From: Deltaproteobacteria bacterium
Lineage (GTDB): Bacteria > Desulfobacterota > DSM-4660 > Desulfatiglandales > B25-G16
DNA: 9,990 nucleotides
Reading direction: 5' to 3'
Assembly: GCA_003646875.1 (NCBI GenBank)
Contig: QMLT01000046.1
Location: forward strand, 1-9,990
Shown: one piece after another, positions 1 to 6,494 of the stretch
How the letters are laid out: every line of letters begins with the position of its first letter
How positions within the stretch are numbered: position 1 is the stretch's first letter
Position numbers and translations under genes: made by a program
The notes under the pieces: generated by a model
Told to the model about the DNA's origin: nothing
The model's database searches: none
What the model saw: the letters and a program-made list of their open reading frames with translations, nothing else

Positions 1-168
1 ATTAAATCCCTGGGCGCAGCAGGATGGCTGCTTGTAGAGGAGGCAGGTTGGACTGTAACAGATATAGGCGGGAACAACTATTTCCTTGAATCTCCATCTA
101 TTCTGGCATCCAATGGAAGGATCCATAAGGAGATGATGGCCGTTTTAGAGAGCGCATCCTCTATTTAA
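1..168 (+). CDS. Inositol monophosphatase family protein (SuhB-like), C-terminal fragment
   Basis: Frame 1 is open from the window edge to a TAA at 166-168 and gives the last 55 residues of a protein whose start lies outside. The fragment has GAAGWLLVEEAG followed by VTDIGG and, near the end, SILASNGRIHKEMM. This is the usual C-terminus of the Mg2+-dependent inositol monophosphatase family: an alpha helix holding the LLVEEAGG motif, a VTD.GG turn, then the ILASNG.IH.EM strand and helix. Family members hydrolyse inositol-1-phosphate or related sugar phosphates in the cytosol; SuhB also acts with ribosomal RNA antitermination factors. The metal-binding residues are not in the window, so activity cannot be judged. 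The gene ends inside the last codons of the convergent tatA-like gene (8-bp overlap). CysQ or another family member is possible; the family call is firm, the exact substrate is not. Confidence 0.85.
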   Translation: MKSLGAAGWLLVEEAGWTVTDIGGNNYFLESPSILASNGRIHKEMMAVLESASSI

Positions 169-457
169 TGATCTTTGTTATGTTTTCTGCCTTTTTCTTA
201 ATTGCAAGGCCTTTTTTGACCACCGGAACTTCTTTCGCTACCTTTTCGGCCAATGTATTTTCTATGGAGGTTTCCTCTTTATGCTTTTCATTTGAGCTTT
301 CTTTGGCATCCTTTGTGGTTATATCCTTTTTAACCTTTCTGAATTCCTTTATAGCGCCTCCGAGACCCTTGCCAATTTCTGGCAATCTCCTGGCGCCAAA
401 GATGAGCAAGATAATTCCCCCAATAATAAGCAGCTCTGTTGTACCCAGGCCAAACAT
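161..457 (-). CDS. tatA: Sec-independent protein translocase subunit TatA/TatE
   Basis: This 98-residue protein begins MFGLGTTELLIIGG, has one membrane helix (about residues 7-22), then the hinge FGARRLPEIGKGLGGAIKEF and a charged amphipathic helix. This is the TatA/E signature; TatB would not normally carry the LPEIGKGLG.AIK.F pattern. The last ~50 residues are a Lys/Glu-rich, probably unstructured tail, normal for the family. TatA oligomers form the passage for folded twin-arginine proteins together with TatC. The frame stays open upstream to 544, but the start at 457 is chosen because the conserved protein begins there, a strong GGGAGG site lies 8 nt upstream (466-471), and the upstream extension falls in repeat-like sequence. 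No tatC or tatB is adjacent in the window. The 3' end overlaps the convergent monophosphatase gene. Confidence 0.93.
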   Translation of the reverse strand: MFGLGTTELLIIGGIILLIFGARRLPEIGKGLGGAIKEFRKVKKDITTKDAKESSNEKHKEETSIENTLAEKVAKEVPVVKKGLAIKKKAENITKIIK

Positions 458-465
458 TGCTTTAT

Positions 466-471
466 CCTCCC
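466..471 (-). promoter_or_regulatory. Shine-Dalgarno site deciding the tatA start
   Basis: The minus strand reads GGGAGG, eight bases before the ATG at 457. It is the best ribosome binding site in the window and settles the choice of the internal Met over the longer open frame to 544. Confidence 0.8.
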
Positions 472-492
472 TATTTAGTGCTTCACCGAAAG

Positions 493-640
493 CCTTGTTT
501 TTTTGGTCAACAATTCGAAATGCTAAGCGCAAAATCCGAAACAATGACCAAAGCGCAAATGTTCTAATGACAAAAACGCCATGCTTTCAATGAGTTATTT
601 TAGGTCATTTTGTCATTTGATATTCAAATTTGATCCGAAA
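493..640. repeat. Degenerate intergenic repeat with 10-bp inverted repeat
   Basis: AATGACAAAA (566-575) is repeated inverted as TTTTGTCATT (608-617), a perfect 10-bp pair with a 32-base spacer. The octamer ATCCGAAA also appears on both sides (535-542 and 631-638), and AATGACC/GGTCATT-like words recur. The wording (TTCGAAATGC, GCAAAATCCGAAACAA) resembles repeats I associate with intergenic DNA of Desulfobacterota; that is recollection, not a search. Confidence 0.45.
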
Positions 641-711
641 ATAGAATTAATTTTCATTCTTCGTGGCGCCCAGAATGGGCATGAGTGTTTGTTTAGTATT
701 TAGGGTTTCGA

Positions 712-811
712 CCTGCCCGCAATGCCTTTGAGTTAATCCATAGAAATACCTGAAATAAAGTTGTAATGACAATTATCACTTTAATGTCAATTATAATGCA
801 TGGCAGGCGGG
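712..811. repeat. Inverted repeat with GC-rich 14-nt arms around an AT-rich core
   Basis: The left arm 712-725 (CCTGCCCGCAATGC) can pair with the right arm 798-811 (GCATGGCAGGCGGG) at 12 of 14 positions, one of them G-T. The arm cores CCTGCCCGC and GGCAGGCGGG match the two halves of the compact hairpin at 4084-4107, so this looks like the same motif with a far longer spacer. The ~70-bp core is AT-rich and holds two near-identical direct repeats (765-776 and 783-794). Confidence 0.55.
765..794. repeat. Two 12-bp direct repeats, 18-bp period
   Basis: AATGACAATTAT (765-776) and AATGTCAATTAT (783-794) differ at one base and start 18 bp apart, close to two helical turns. They lie in the core of the 712-811 inverted repeat, more than 300 bp upstream of the tatA start. 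They could be protein-binding half sites or simple repeat content; the sequence does not decide. Confidence 0.35.
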
Positions 812-892
812 TATCCGGATTTGGCCTCAACGTGACTTTTCGTGCAGGCACTATTTAATTCCATATATCGGAATTTTTGCAACGTATCAAGA

Positions 893-1082
893 TTGATGGC
901 CTCGTAAAAAGTCTTCTCAGCTTGTCATTTCGAGTGACCTGTCTGCGCCTGCCTGTGCGTGCAACGCACACGCAGGAATGAAAAATCTTTAAAGGATATT
1001 ACCGATCATCTCGGGAACAACGCAAGATTTCTCCCTGTGGCTGAAATGACATACTCCTCGAATTTGACTTTTTACGCATCAA
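893..1082. repeat. Nested palindromic intergenic element (MITE- or REP-like)
   Basis: Several inverted pairs share one axis: TTGATG (893-898) with CATCAA (1077-1082), CGTAAAAAGTC (903-913) with GACTTTTTACG (1066-1076), TGTCATTTC (923-931) with GAAATGACA (1043-1051), and AAATCTT (983-989) with AAGATTT (1024-1030). Within the left half is a strong hairpin: TGTGCGT (954-960), loop GCA, ACGCACA (964-970), extended past a C-C mismatch by CCTGC (948-952) and GCAGG (972-976). The 9-mer ATCAAGATT flanks both ends (886-894 and 1078-1086), which could be a target duplication or part of the repeat. It contains no gene, sits just past the helicase stop, and would fold into a long branched hairpin in RNA. 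Confidence 0.7.
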
Positions 1083-1099
1083 GATTAGTATAGTTTTGT

Positions 1100-4006
1100 T
1101 TAATCCCTCAATCCGTCAATTATTTTATTAATATCCCAGTCGACCAACAATCGCAGCCTTTTATTTTGGTTTTTATTTTGATAGACAAGGTATCCCTTTT
1201 CCAGACCATAGAGGAAAAGATCTCTGGTTAGCACAACATCCTGTTTGCAATAATGAGTTAATTTTTCTATCTCCCCTGCCTTGAACCATTCCAGGGCCTT
1301 GAGCCCATTCGCTGATTTTCCTTTATTGAGGGTTTCTTGAGCCAGGTGATCAAGACTGAGCCTGTATCCAAGCCTATTGTAGATATCCTCAAGTATATCA
1401 AATGTTTTTATGGTATGTAAGTCGTGGCTTGAGTACGGTGCAAGTACTGCATAATCAAACCTTTTACAATTAAAACCAACCACAAGATCAGCTGTGGTGA
1501 GCTGTTCAATTAAGGCATCTATTTGATCTTCTGTAAAGGTATAGAAACGCTCATCAAGACTATCGAAAATTACAGCCACAGATACCATCATTAAATGTGT
1601 ATTCTGCCACCCACCTACGTCTTCTGCTGACTTCTGCGTCTCTAAATCAAAATAACAAATCCTTTTTTTATCCACAACCTTGGCTACCATTTCGTTATGT
1701 GCCGGAAAGAGAGAATCTTTTTCCCCCTCTCCTGCAATAGCAGGAATATCTGACAAAGGTATTACGCCTGTCAGGGCCTCTAAAATCAGTATCGCAGCGT
1801 TCTTATCCAAGGGCTTATTACCTGAACCACACTTTGGCGAATATATGCATGAGGGGCAGCCGTGCTCGCAAGGACAGCCTTTAATAAGTTCCAGGGTTTG
1901 GCGTAACAGATCAAGGATTATATCGAAACCCCTCTGTGCGAGTCCTACACCCCCTGGATAGGAATCATAAATAAATATAGCTGATTTTTCTACCTGAGGG
2001 TGAAATGGGTATGATATTCCTCCAAGATCATTTCTATCACATAATGCAAAAATGGGAAAGAGACTAATGGCTGCATGTTCTATAGCATGAATGCCCCCCA
2101 TAAAGTGATACCCTTTATCGTTTATCATTTTCTTGATACTATCCTCAATAATAACCCACAGACCTACCGTTTCAAATGTCTGGGGAGGAAGCTCAAGCGG
2201 GAACACACCAATCAATTCCTGGCCGGGAGTCCTCCTTTTTTCGTAGCCTGTTATTGTTTCTGTCACTTTAAGGTTTCCAAGTTTCACAACAAATTGCCCT
2301 TTTGGCTGGCTTTTGGTAATGTTAATAATCTCGGTTTCTTTTTCCGATCGTGCCCTGGTAAAATATTTCAGTTCTGTTTGTTGGGCAATAATGTTTTTTT
2401 TGCCGATCAGTAATTTCTCTACGAGATATGGGCTGGCCCTATGAAGATATATTGCACCTGGATGACACTCCTTAAAGGCTCTTATTCCATCAACGGTTCC
2501 TATCGACTTTCCTGTTTTCGCATCAAATATGGTGTAGTTTTCACCAATTGAGCGTATGTTTACACTCAGATGGGGCCTTTTTTTGGTCGCAAACCATATC
2601 TGTTTACCTTCACTTGTTCTGCTGAGTTCACCAATCGATTCCAAGAAATTACAATGATCAATGAGACCATTGTGCCAGAATTGGCTATCTTGCAAGGTGA
2701 GAGGATTTTCTGCTGCTGCAGAGGGTAAATGGGCCTGTATAATATGGGCATTGTCCGGGTCAATGACTGCGGCTTCAAAAGATTGTTCAAAAAAGGAAGC
2801 TGGATGTTTCATGAAGTATTGATCCAGGGCATCTTGATTGGCAACCAGAATTACCAGGGAGTCTCTCGCGGAACGTCCCACTCTTCCCCCTCTTTGCCAG
2901 GTATTAATAATTGTTCCAGGGTATCCGACTAATATACATACATCCAGATACCCTATATCAATTCCCATCTCCAGGGCGCTTGTCGATATAACACCAAGCA
3001 AATTTCCATTTGCGAGCCTTTGTTCTATACTCCGGCGTTCTTCAGGTAAAAAGCCGGCCCTGTATGAGCTGACCTTATCCTTTAAATCTGGCGCCAGTTG
3101 TTTAATCCACATATGAATGAGCTCGGTGACCTTTCTGGACTGGGTGAATGCAATGGTTCTAAAGTGAGCGTCGAGGCATTGGATAAATAATTGCGTGGCT
3201 AAAAAATTGGCGCTTGTCAAGGGATTGAGAAATAAAAAATACTGTCCGGATTTCGGGGCGCCACTGCGGGAAATCACATCTAGTTTTTTGTCTATGAGGC
3301 TTGTACCAAAATCATGAGGATTTTGGATAGTGGCTGAGGAAAGAATAAATTGTGGTGTGGTATTATACAGACGGCAAATTCTTTTTAATCTTCTCAATAT
3401 CTGCGCAAGATGTGAGCCGAAGATTCCTCGATATGTATGAACTTCATCAATAATCACAAAGGCCAGATTAGAAAAAAACTCGGACCATGTTTCGTGATAG
3501 GCAAGAATGCCTATATGGAGCATGTCAGGATTAGTTAGGATGATATTTGGAACCTTCTTTTTAATCCTCTTCCTGTCGCCTGTTGATGTATCGCCATCAT
3601 AAATGGCTGCGCTGATCTTCATTTTCTTGAGCCCGGAGGTAAAGCTATTGAGATTTTTTAGCTGATCCTGTTCCAGGGCCTTAAGAGGAAAGATATACAG
3701 GGCTCGCGCTGATGGTGTTTTTAATATTGTTTCAATGACACCAATATTATAGATAAGGCTCTTGCCACTGGCAGTAGGGGTAGATACTACTATGTCTTTA
3801 CCCTCTTGTAATTTTCTGATGGCCTCGGTCTGGTGAGCATACAACGCTTTGATATTACATTTTTGAAGGAGATCTAAAATGTTTTGAGACAAGGATGTGC
3901 CTTGATTGTACTGAGGGTTTTGGTGAGAAAGATAGCGATGATACACTACCTGGGGGCCAAGATCCGTTGAATTTTTTATTTGTTCAAGAAATTCGGATAA
4001 ATGCAT
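1100..4006 (-). CDS. DExH helicase (MrfA/YprA-like) fused to DEDD exonuclease (MrfB/YprB-like)
   Basis: A 968-residue, two-part enzyme. Residues ~50-400 are a superfamily 2 helicase core: motif I TPTASGKS (76-83), motif II DEVH (187-190), motif III SAT (224-226), motif V around 341-350 and motif VI QRGGRVGR (371-378). Residues ~620-745 match the DUF1998 region, with a cysteine cluster C711, C713, C717, C720, C726 that probably binds metal. Residues ~781-935 form an RNase H-like 3'-5' exonuclease: D787 and E789 in FDLET, D851, D923 in HYCKQD. In Bacillus subtilis MrfA and MrfB are separate proteins that act together in UvrABC-independent mitomycin-lesion repair; here they share one chain. The MrfB TPR tail is missing. 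The start at 4006 has only a weak ribosome site, but the protein aligns by eye with MrfA from its first residues. Repair of bulky lesions is inferred from the family. Confidence 0.9.
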   Translation of the reverse strand: MHLSEFLEQIKNSTDLGPQVVYHRYLSHQNPQYNQGTSLSQNILDLLQKCNIKALYAHQTEAIRKLQEGKDIVVSTPTASGKSLIYNIGVIETILKTPSARALYIFPLKALEQDQLKNLNSFTSGLKKMKISAAIYDGDTSTGDRKRIKKKVPNIILTNPDMLHIGILAYHETWSEFFSNLAFVIIDEVHTYRGIFGSHLAQILRRLKRICRLYNTTPQFILSSATIQNPHDFGTSLIDKKLDVISRSGAPKSGQYFLFLNPLTSANFLATQLFIQCLDAHFRTIAFTQSRKVTELIHMWIKQLAPDLKDKVSSYRAGFLPEERRSIEQRLANGNLLGVISTSALEMGIDIGYLDVCILVGYPGTIINTWQRGGRVGRSARDSLVILVANQDALDQYFMKHPASFFEQSFEAAVIDPDNAHIIQAHLPSAAAENPLTLQDSQFWHNGLIDHCNFLESIGELSRTSEGKQIWFATKKRPHLSVNIRSIGENYTIFDAKTGKSIGTVDGIRAFKECHPGAIYLHRASPYLVEKLLIGKKNIIAQQTELKYFTRARSEKETEIINITKSQPKGQFVVKLGNLKVTETITGYEKRRTPGQELIGVFPLELPPQTFETVGLWVIIEDSIKKMINDKGYHFMGGIHAIEHAAISLFPIFALCDRNDLGGISYPFHPQVEKSAIFIYDSYPGGVGLAQRGFDIILDLLRQTLELIKGCPCEHGCPSCIYSPKCGSGNKPLDKNAAILILEALTGVIPLSDIPAIAGEGEKDSLFPAHNEMVAKVVDKKRICYFDLETQKSAEDVGGWQNTHLMMVSVAVIFDSLDERFYTFTEDQIDALIEQLTTADLVVGFNCKRFDYAVLAPYSSHDLHTIKTFDILEDIYNRLGYRLSLDHLAQETLNKGKSANGLKALEWFKAGEIEKLTHYCKQDVVLTRDLFLYGLEKGYLVYQNKNQNKRLRLLVDWDINKIIDGLRD

Positions 4007-4285
4007 GTGCCTGATGATTGTAAGAGGTTTTAATTATGTACAATGTTTATCATATTTTTACCATTCAGCCAAAGACACAAAGGCCTGCCCGCCGGACGGC
4101 AGGCGGGGAAGATAAATATTGAATTAATCATTAAGACGAAATAGAGATTGTGTCTCCATGTAAATTTTAGTAACATCTATCTTTCACATAAAATACTACC
4201 ATGCTCAGCTAAACATTTCATAAACAAGAGTATTCATTGATGTTGTCCATTTTATAAGTGATGAGTGGTAAGTCAAGCGAAAGAC
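4007..4285. other. Divergent intergenic region between the helicase gene and folC
   Basis: These bases separate two divergently transcribed genes, so promoters for both must lie here. The region is AT-rich apart from one GC-rich hairpin near 4084-4107. I could not pick out a convincing -35/-10 pair in either direction, and no small gene is evident. Confidence 0.5.
4084..4107. repeat. GC-rich hairpin repeat
   Basis: CCTGCCCGCC (4084-4093) and GGCAGGCGGG (4098-4107) pair at 9 of 10 positions around a 4-base loop GGAC. No T-run follows, so it is not a classical intrinsic terminator. The two halves recur as the arm cores of the inverted repeat at 712-811, which marks it as a member of a dispersed repeat family. 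It sits in an otherwise AT-rich divergent promoter region. Confidence 0.65.
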
Positions 4286-5587
4286 ATGAAAAGCAAGAAT
4301 GTTTCTTATAAAGAATCGGTTTCGTGGCTATTTGGCCTCCAGAAATATGGGATTAAATTTGGCCTTTCAAAAACAGCCAATCTTTTAAAGGCCTTTGGAA
4401 ATCCTCATCGTAATCGGAGATATATCCATATTGCTGGCACCAATGGCAAGGGATCTGTAGGAGCCATGCTGGAATCAATATTAATGCAGACAGGCCTAAA
4501 AGTCGGTTTCTACACCTCCCCTCATTTAGTCAGCTTTACTGAAAGGTTTCGAATTAACAGGGAGTTGATTACAAAAGATCAGGCAGCCTCTATTATCAGT
4601 GAAATATATGAGATTACAAGCCCGAAGGAGCCACCGACCTTCTTTGAACTTACCACTGCCATGACACTCCTGTATTTTTTCCGTAAAGATGTTGATATCA
4701 GCATTATCGAAGTGGGAATGGGCGGACGCCTCGATGCCACCAATGTTATTGACCCAATGCTTTCTATTATTACAAATATTGGCTTAGATCATCAACATTT
4801 CTTAGGCGATACTATCATTGATATCGCAAAAGAAAAGGGGGGTATCATAAAGAAAGAAGTTGACCTGGTAACAGCTGTAAATCAGCCTCCCGTAGTCAAA
4901 CTGTTTGAGTCTCTGTGTAAAAAGAAGGGCGCCCCTTTCTGGAGGGTAGGGAAACATGCTCGCTATCGCAGATTACCATCAGGCCTTTTAGGGTATTATG
5001 GATTACAGGATAGATTCACAAATCTTACGCTTGGCCTTAAGGGCAGATTTCAGCATAGAAATGCTGCCTTAGCCTTGTTGGCCGTGGAGATACTCAAGAG
5101 AAAAGGGATTTCTATATCAGATGAGGCTATTCAATTAGGCCTTGCAGATCCTCTTTGGCCTGGTAGGTTAGAGGAGGTTTCTTCAGATCCCACCATTATT
5201 CTTGATGGTGCGCATAATCCATCAGCCATGCGATCAATCGCGCAGACAATCGGTAATGATTTTCATTTTGAAAAACTGATCCTGCTTTTAGGTATTATGG
5301 AAGATAAGGATATCTCAAATATTTTTAGAGAAATTTTCCCTCTGGCAGACAAAATAATCTATACTAGGCCGACCTATTACAGGGCAGCCAACCCACAATA
5401 TTTAATGGATGTGGCCAAGAAATTCGGAAAAGGCGGAGAGGTGCACTTTCCTCTTTCGAAAGCTATTGAGAGGGCCCGGGATTTGGCTGATAAAAAGGAT
5501 CTGATATTGATTACCGGGTCTCTTTTTACCGTTGGTGAGGCAAAATCATATTTTGATCCTATACACTACCCGCGTGAGGATATTTGA
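4286..5587 (+). CDS. folC: Bifunctional folylpolyglutamate synthase / dihydrofolate synthase
   Basis: A cytosolic Mur-ligase-type enzyme that adds glutamate to dihydropteroate and/or folates with ATP. Counting from the ATG at 4286 (433 residues), the P-loop is GTNGKGS (51-57), followed by FYTSPHL (75-81), EVGMGGRLDATN (142-153), GLDHQHFLGD (~166-175), WPGRLEEV (~291-298), LDGAHNP (306-312) and TGSLFTVGE near the end. All are FolC hallmarks and the length is normal. A GTG at 4265 is in frame and would add seven residues; neither start has a good ribosome site. I chose 4286 because the family similarity begins at SYKESVSWLFGLQKYG. The gene stands alone on the plus strand, without the accD neighbour common in other bacteria. 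Whether it has both activities cannot be read from sequence. Confidence 0.95.
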   Translation: MKSKNVSYKESVSWLFGLQKYGIKFGLSKTANLLKAFGNPHRNRRYIHIAGTNGKGSVGAMLESILMQTGLKVGFYTSPHLVSFTERFRINRELITKDQAASIISEIYEITSPKEPPTFFELTTAMTLLYFFRKDVDISIIEVGMGGRLDATNVIDPMLSIITNIGLDHQHFLGDTIIDIAKEKGGIIKKEVDLVTAVNQPPVVKLFESLCKKKGAPFWRVGKHARYRRLPSGLLGYYGLQDRFTNLTLGLKGRFQHRNAALALLAVEILKRKGISISDEAIQLGLADPLWPGRLEEVSSDPTIILDGAHNPSAMRSIAQTIGNDFHFEKLILLLGIMEDKDISNIFREIFPLADKIIYTRPTYYRAANPQYLMDVAKKFGKGGEVHFPLSKAIERARDLADKKDLILITGSLFTVGEAKSYFDPIHYPREDI

Positions 5588-5662
5588 ATCTGTAAAACCA
5601 GGAAGCGGGGGTTGCTGATTATATTGCTAAACCAGGTTTATGGGAAATTTTAGAAAAACTAC
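5588..5662. other. Short convergent gap between folC and lptE
   Basis: folC and lptE run towards each other across 75 bases. The gap holds a direct repeat AAACCAGG (5595-5602 and 5629-5636) and the near-palindrome TAAACCAGGTTTA (5628-5640), whose stem is too short and not followed by a T-run. No clear bidirectional terminator is seen. Confidence 0.4.
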
Positions 5663-6181
5663 TTAAAAATCATCTGTTATGCGAGCATAAATCTTTTTCG
5701 CAAGCCTTTTTGAAAGAGCTGAAATGGCATTCCTCCTTTTTTGTTCAGTTGCCAGCTTGTCTGGCATTACATCATAGGCCTCGTTTGCAGAAACATTGTA
5801 TGCCGACCAAATTACCTTGCCATTGGTGTTTGTTAATTCTATATCAACTTTAATTGTGACTCGTCTTTCGAGGGAAGAGTGAGTACCTTTGTGGGAGATT
5901 GTTTTAATGTCCATGGATTTTATAACACCTGAAAGAAGAGCCTCAGCCTTGTCTTTGTTTGTCAAAAATATTTTGTTGCCCCTTGTAACTTCATAAATGA
6001 GGTCATTTGTAAATATATTCTCAGCTCCGGTTTCGGAGGTACGATTTTCAAGGGTCACTACACAGATACTCTTTATACCGGCCGGAAAACTTCCACCACC
6101 AGCAAATTTGTATCCGCAGGCCGAAACAATCATCAAAAAAAGAAATATTATCCAGATATTACTTTTTTTTAGAAACAACAT
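5663..6181 (-). CDS. lptE: LPS-assembly lipoprotein LptE
   Basis: A 172-residue outer-membrane lipoprotein. The N-terminus is a lipoprotein signal peptide: MLFLKKSN, a hydrophobic core, then the lipobox VSAC with the lipidated Cys at 22. Next comes GYKFAGGGSFPAGIKSICV, the typical LptE start (CGY.F...G.LP..I..I.V), then alternating strands and helices including a NRT-ETG-EN segment and a conserved basic C-terminal helix. LptE plugs the LptD barrel and helps deliver LPS to the cell surface. It is the last gene of the leftward cluster, 38 bases after the small lipoprotein, with a short AGGA ribosome site directly before its ATG. Length is within the family range. Sequence similarity in this family is low, but lipobox, GYKF start and place beside lptD agree. 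Confidence 0.9.
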   Translation of the reverse strand: MLFLKKSNIWIIFLFLMIVSACGYKFAGGGSFPAGIKSICVVTLENRTSETGAENIFTNDLIYEVTRGNKIFLTNKDKAEALLSGVIKSMDIKTISHKGTHSSLERRVTIKVDIELTNTNGKVIWSAYNVSANEAYDVMPDKLATEQKRRNAISALSKRLAKKIYARITDDF

Positions 6182-6219
6182 TTTCCTGTATTTGATATGA
6201 AAGAAACTTGAAATTTGAG

Positions 6220-6468
6220 TTATTGAGAGGAAGGTATGATTCCTCCTTTTTCCTCAGGGATAGTCCAGGCCAGCTTGGGTGTGCTCGCATCTATGCTTGC
6301 GCGCAATTCATTGACTGCCGGGGGCTTGGCCTGATGAGGCGGCACAGGTGGCGCCTTTTTACCACAACCTAATACCAATAAGACAAAGATAATTAGGATT
6401 GAAAGGTGTAAGATTAAATGCATATCGAAATTTTTATACAACCTTTTTCGGTTTCTCACAGTATGCAT
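6220..6468 (-). CDS. Small LPAM/LptM-like lipoprotein, probably C-terminally truncated
   Basis: An 82-residue lipoprotein. It has a basic N-region, a hydrophobic stretch (about 17-33) and a lipobox VLGC with Cys 35, followed by GKKAPPVPPHQAKPP. CGKK-P-P right after the lipidated Cys is the pattern of the prokaryotic lipoprotein-attachment family that includes E. coli YifL/LptM (CGLKGPLY). Residues ~51-72 (AVNELRASID, PKLAWTIP) look like the first two strands of an Fn3-type domain, but the protein stops after GGIIPSSQ, too short for a full domain. The start at 6468 has a GAGGG site a few bases upstream; an in-frame ATG at 6423 would leave a shorter signal peptide but has no ribosome site. It lies between lptD (26-base gap) and lptE (38-base gap), so a role with the LPS translocon is suggested, not shown. 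Confidence 0.75.
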   Translation of the reverse strand: MHTVRNRKRLYKNFDMHLILHLSILIIFVLLVLGCGKKAPPVPPHQAKPPAVNELRASIDASTPKLAWTIPEEKGGIIPSSQ

Positions 6469-6494
6469 AGACCCTCTGTATTTTCAAAGGGATA

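Larger units (their letters stand above)
458..1099. other. Gene-free intergenic region made of repeats and palindromes
   Basis: No frame on either strand gives a convincing protein in these 642 bases. The region lies upstream of tatA and downstream of the helicase gene, both leftward. It holds, in order, a degenerate repeat with a 10-bp inverted repeat (566-617), a small hairpin (668-680: GCCCA, loop GAA, TGGGC), a ~100-bp inverted repeat with GC-rich arms (712-811), and a ~190-bp nested palindromic element (893-1082). A promoter for tatA must lie here if tatA is not read through from the helicase gene, but I see no convincing -35/-10 pair. Confidence 0.7.

Noticed and set aside
458..544. N-terminal extension of tatA to the ATG at 544
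   Set aside because: TatA proteins begin at the MFGLG Met, the GGGAGG site precedes 457, and the extension is translated from repeat-like DNA.
168..593. 141-codon open frame on the plus strand opposite tatA
   Set aside because: It is the antisense of the tatA gene and its repeat-rich upstream region; tatA has a clear family match and ribosome site.
765..794. Fur-box reading of the AATGnCAATTAT repeats
   Set aside because: Only loose similarity to the GATAATGATAATCATTATC consensus, and no iron-related gene is next to it.
893..1082. CRISPR array or riboswitch reading of the palindromic element
   Set aside because: There are no regularly spaced direct repeats, and it lies at the 3' end of one gene and far upstream of the next, not in a typical leader.
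1680..3116. Several open frames of 67-112 codons on the plus strand inside the helicase gene
   Set aside because: They lie antisense to a fully conserved protein and show no recognisable domain or good start signal.
5628..5640. TAAACCAGGTTTA as a terminator between folC and lptE
   Set aside because: Stem of about five pairs with a 3-base loop, low GC and no following T-run on either strand.
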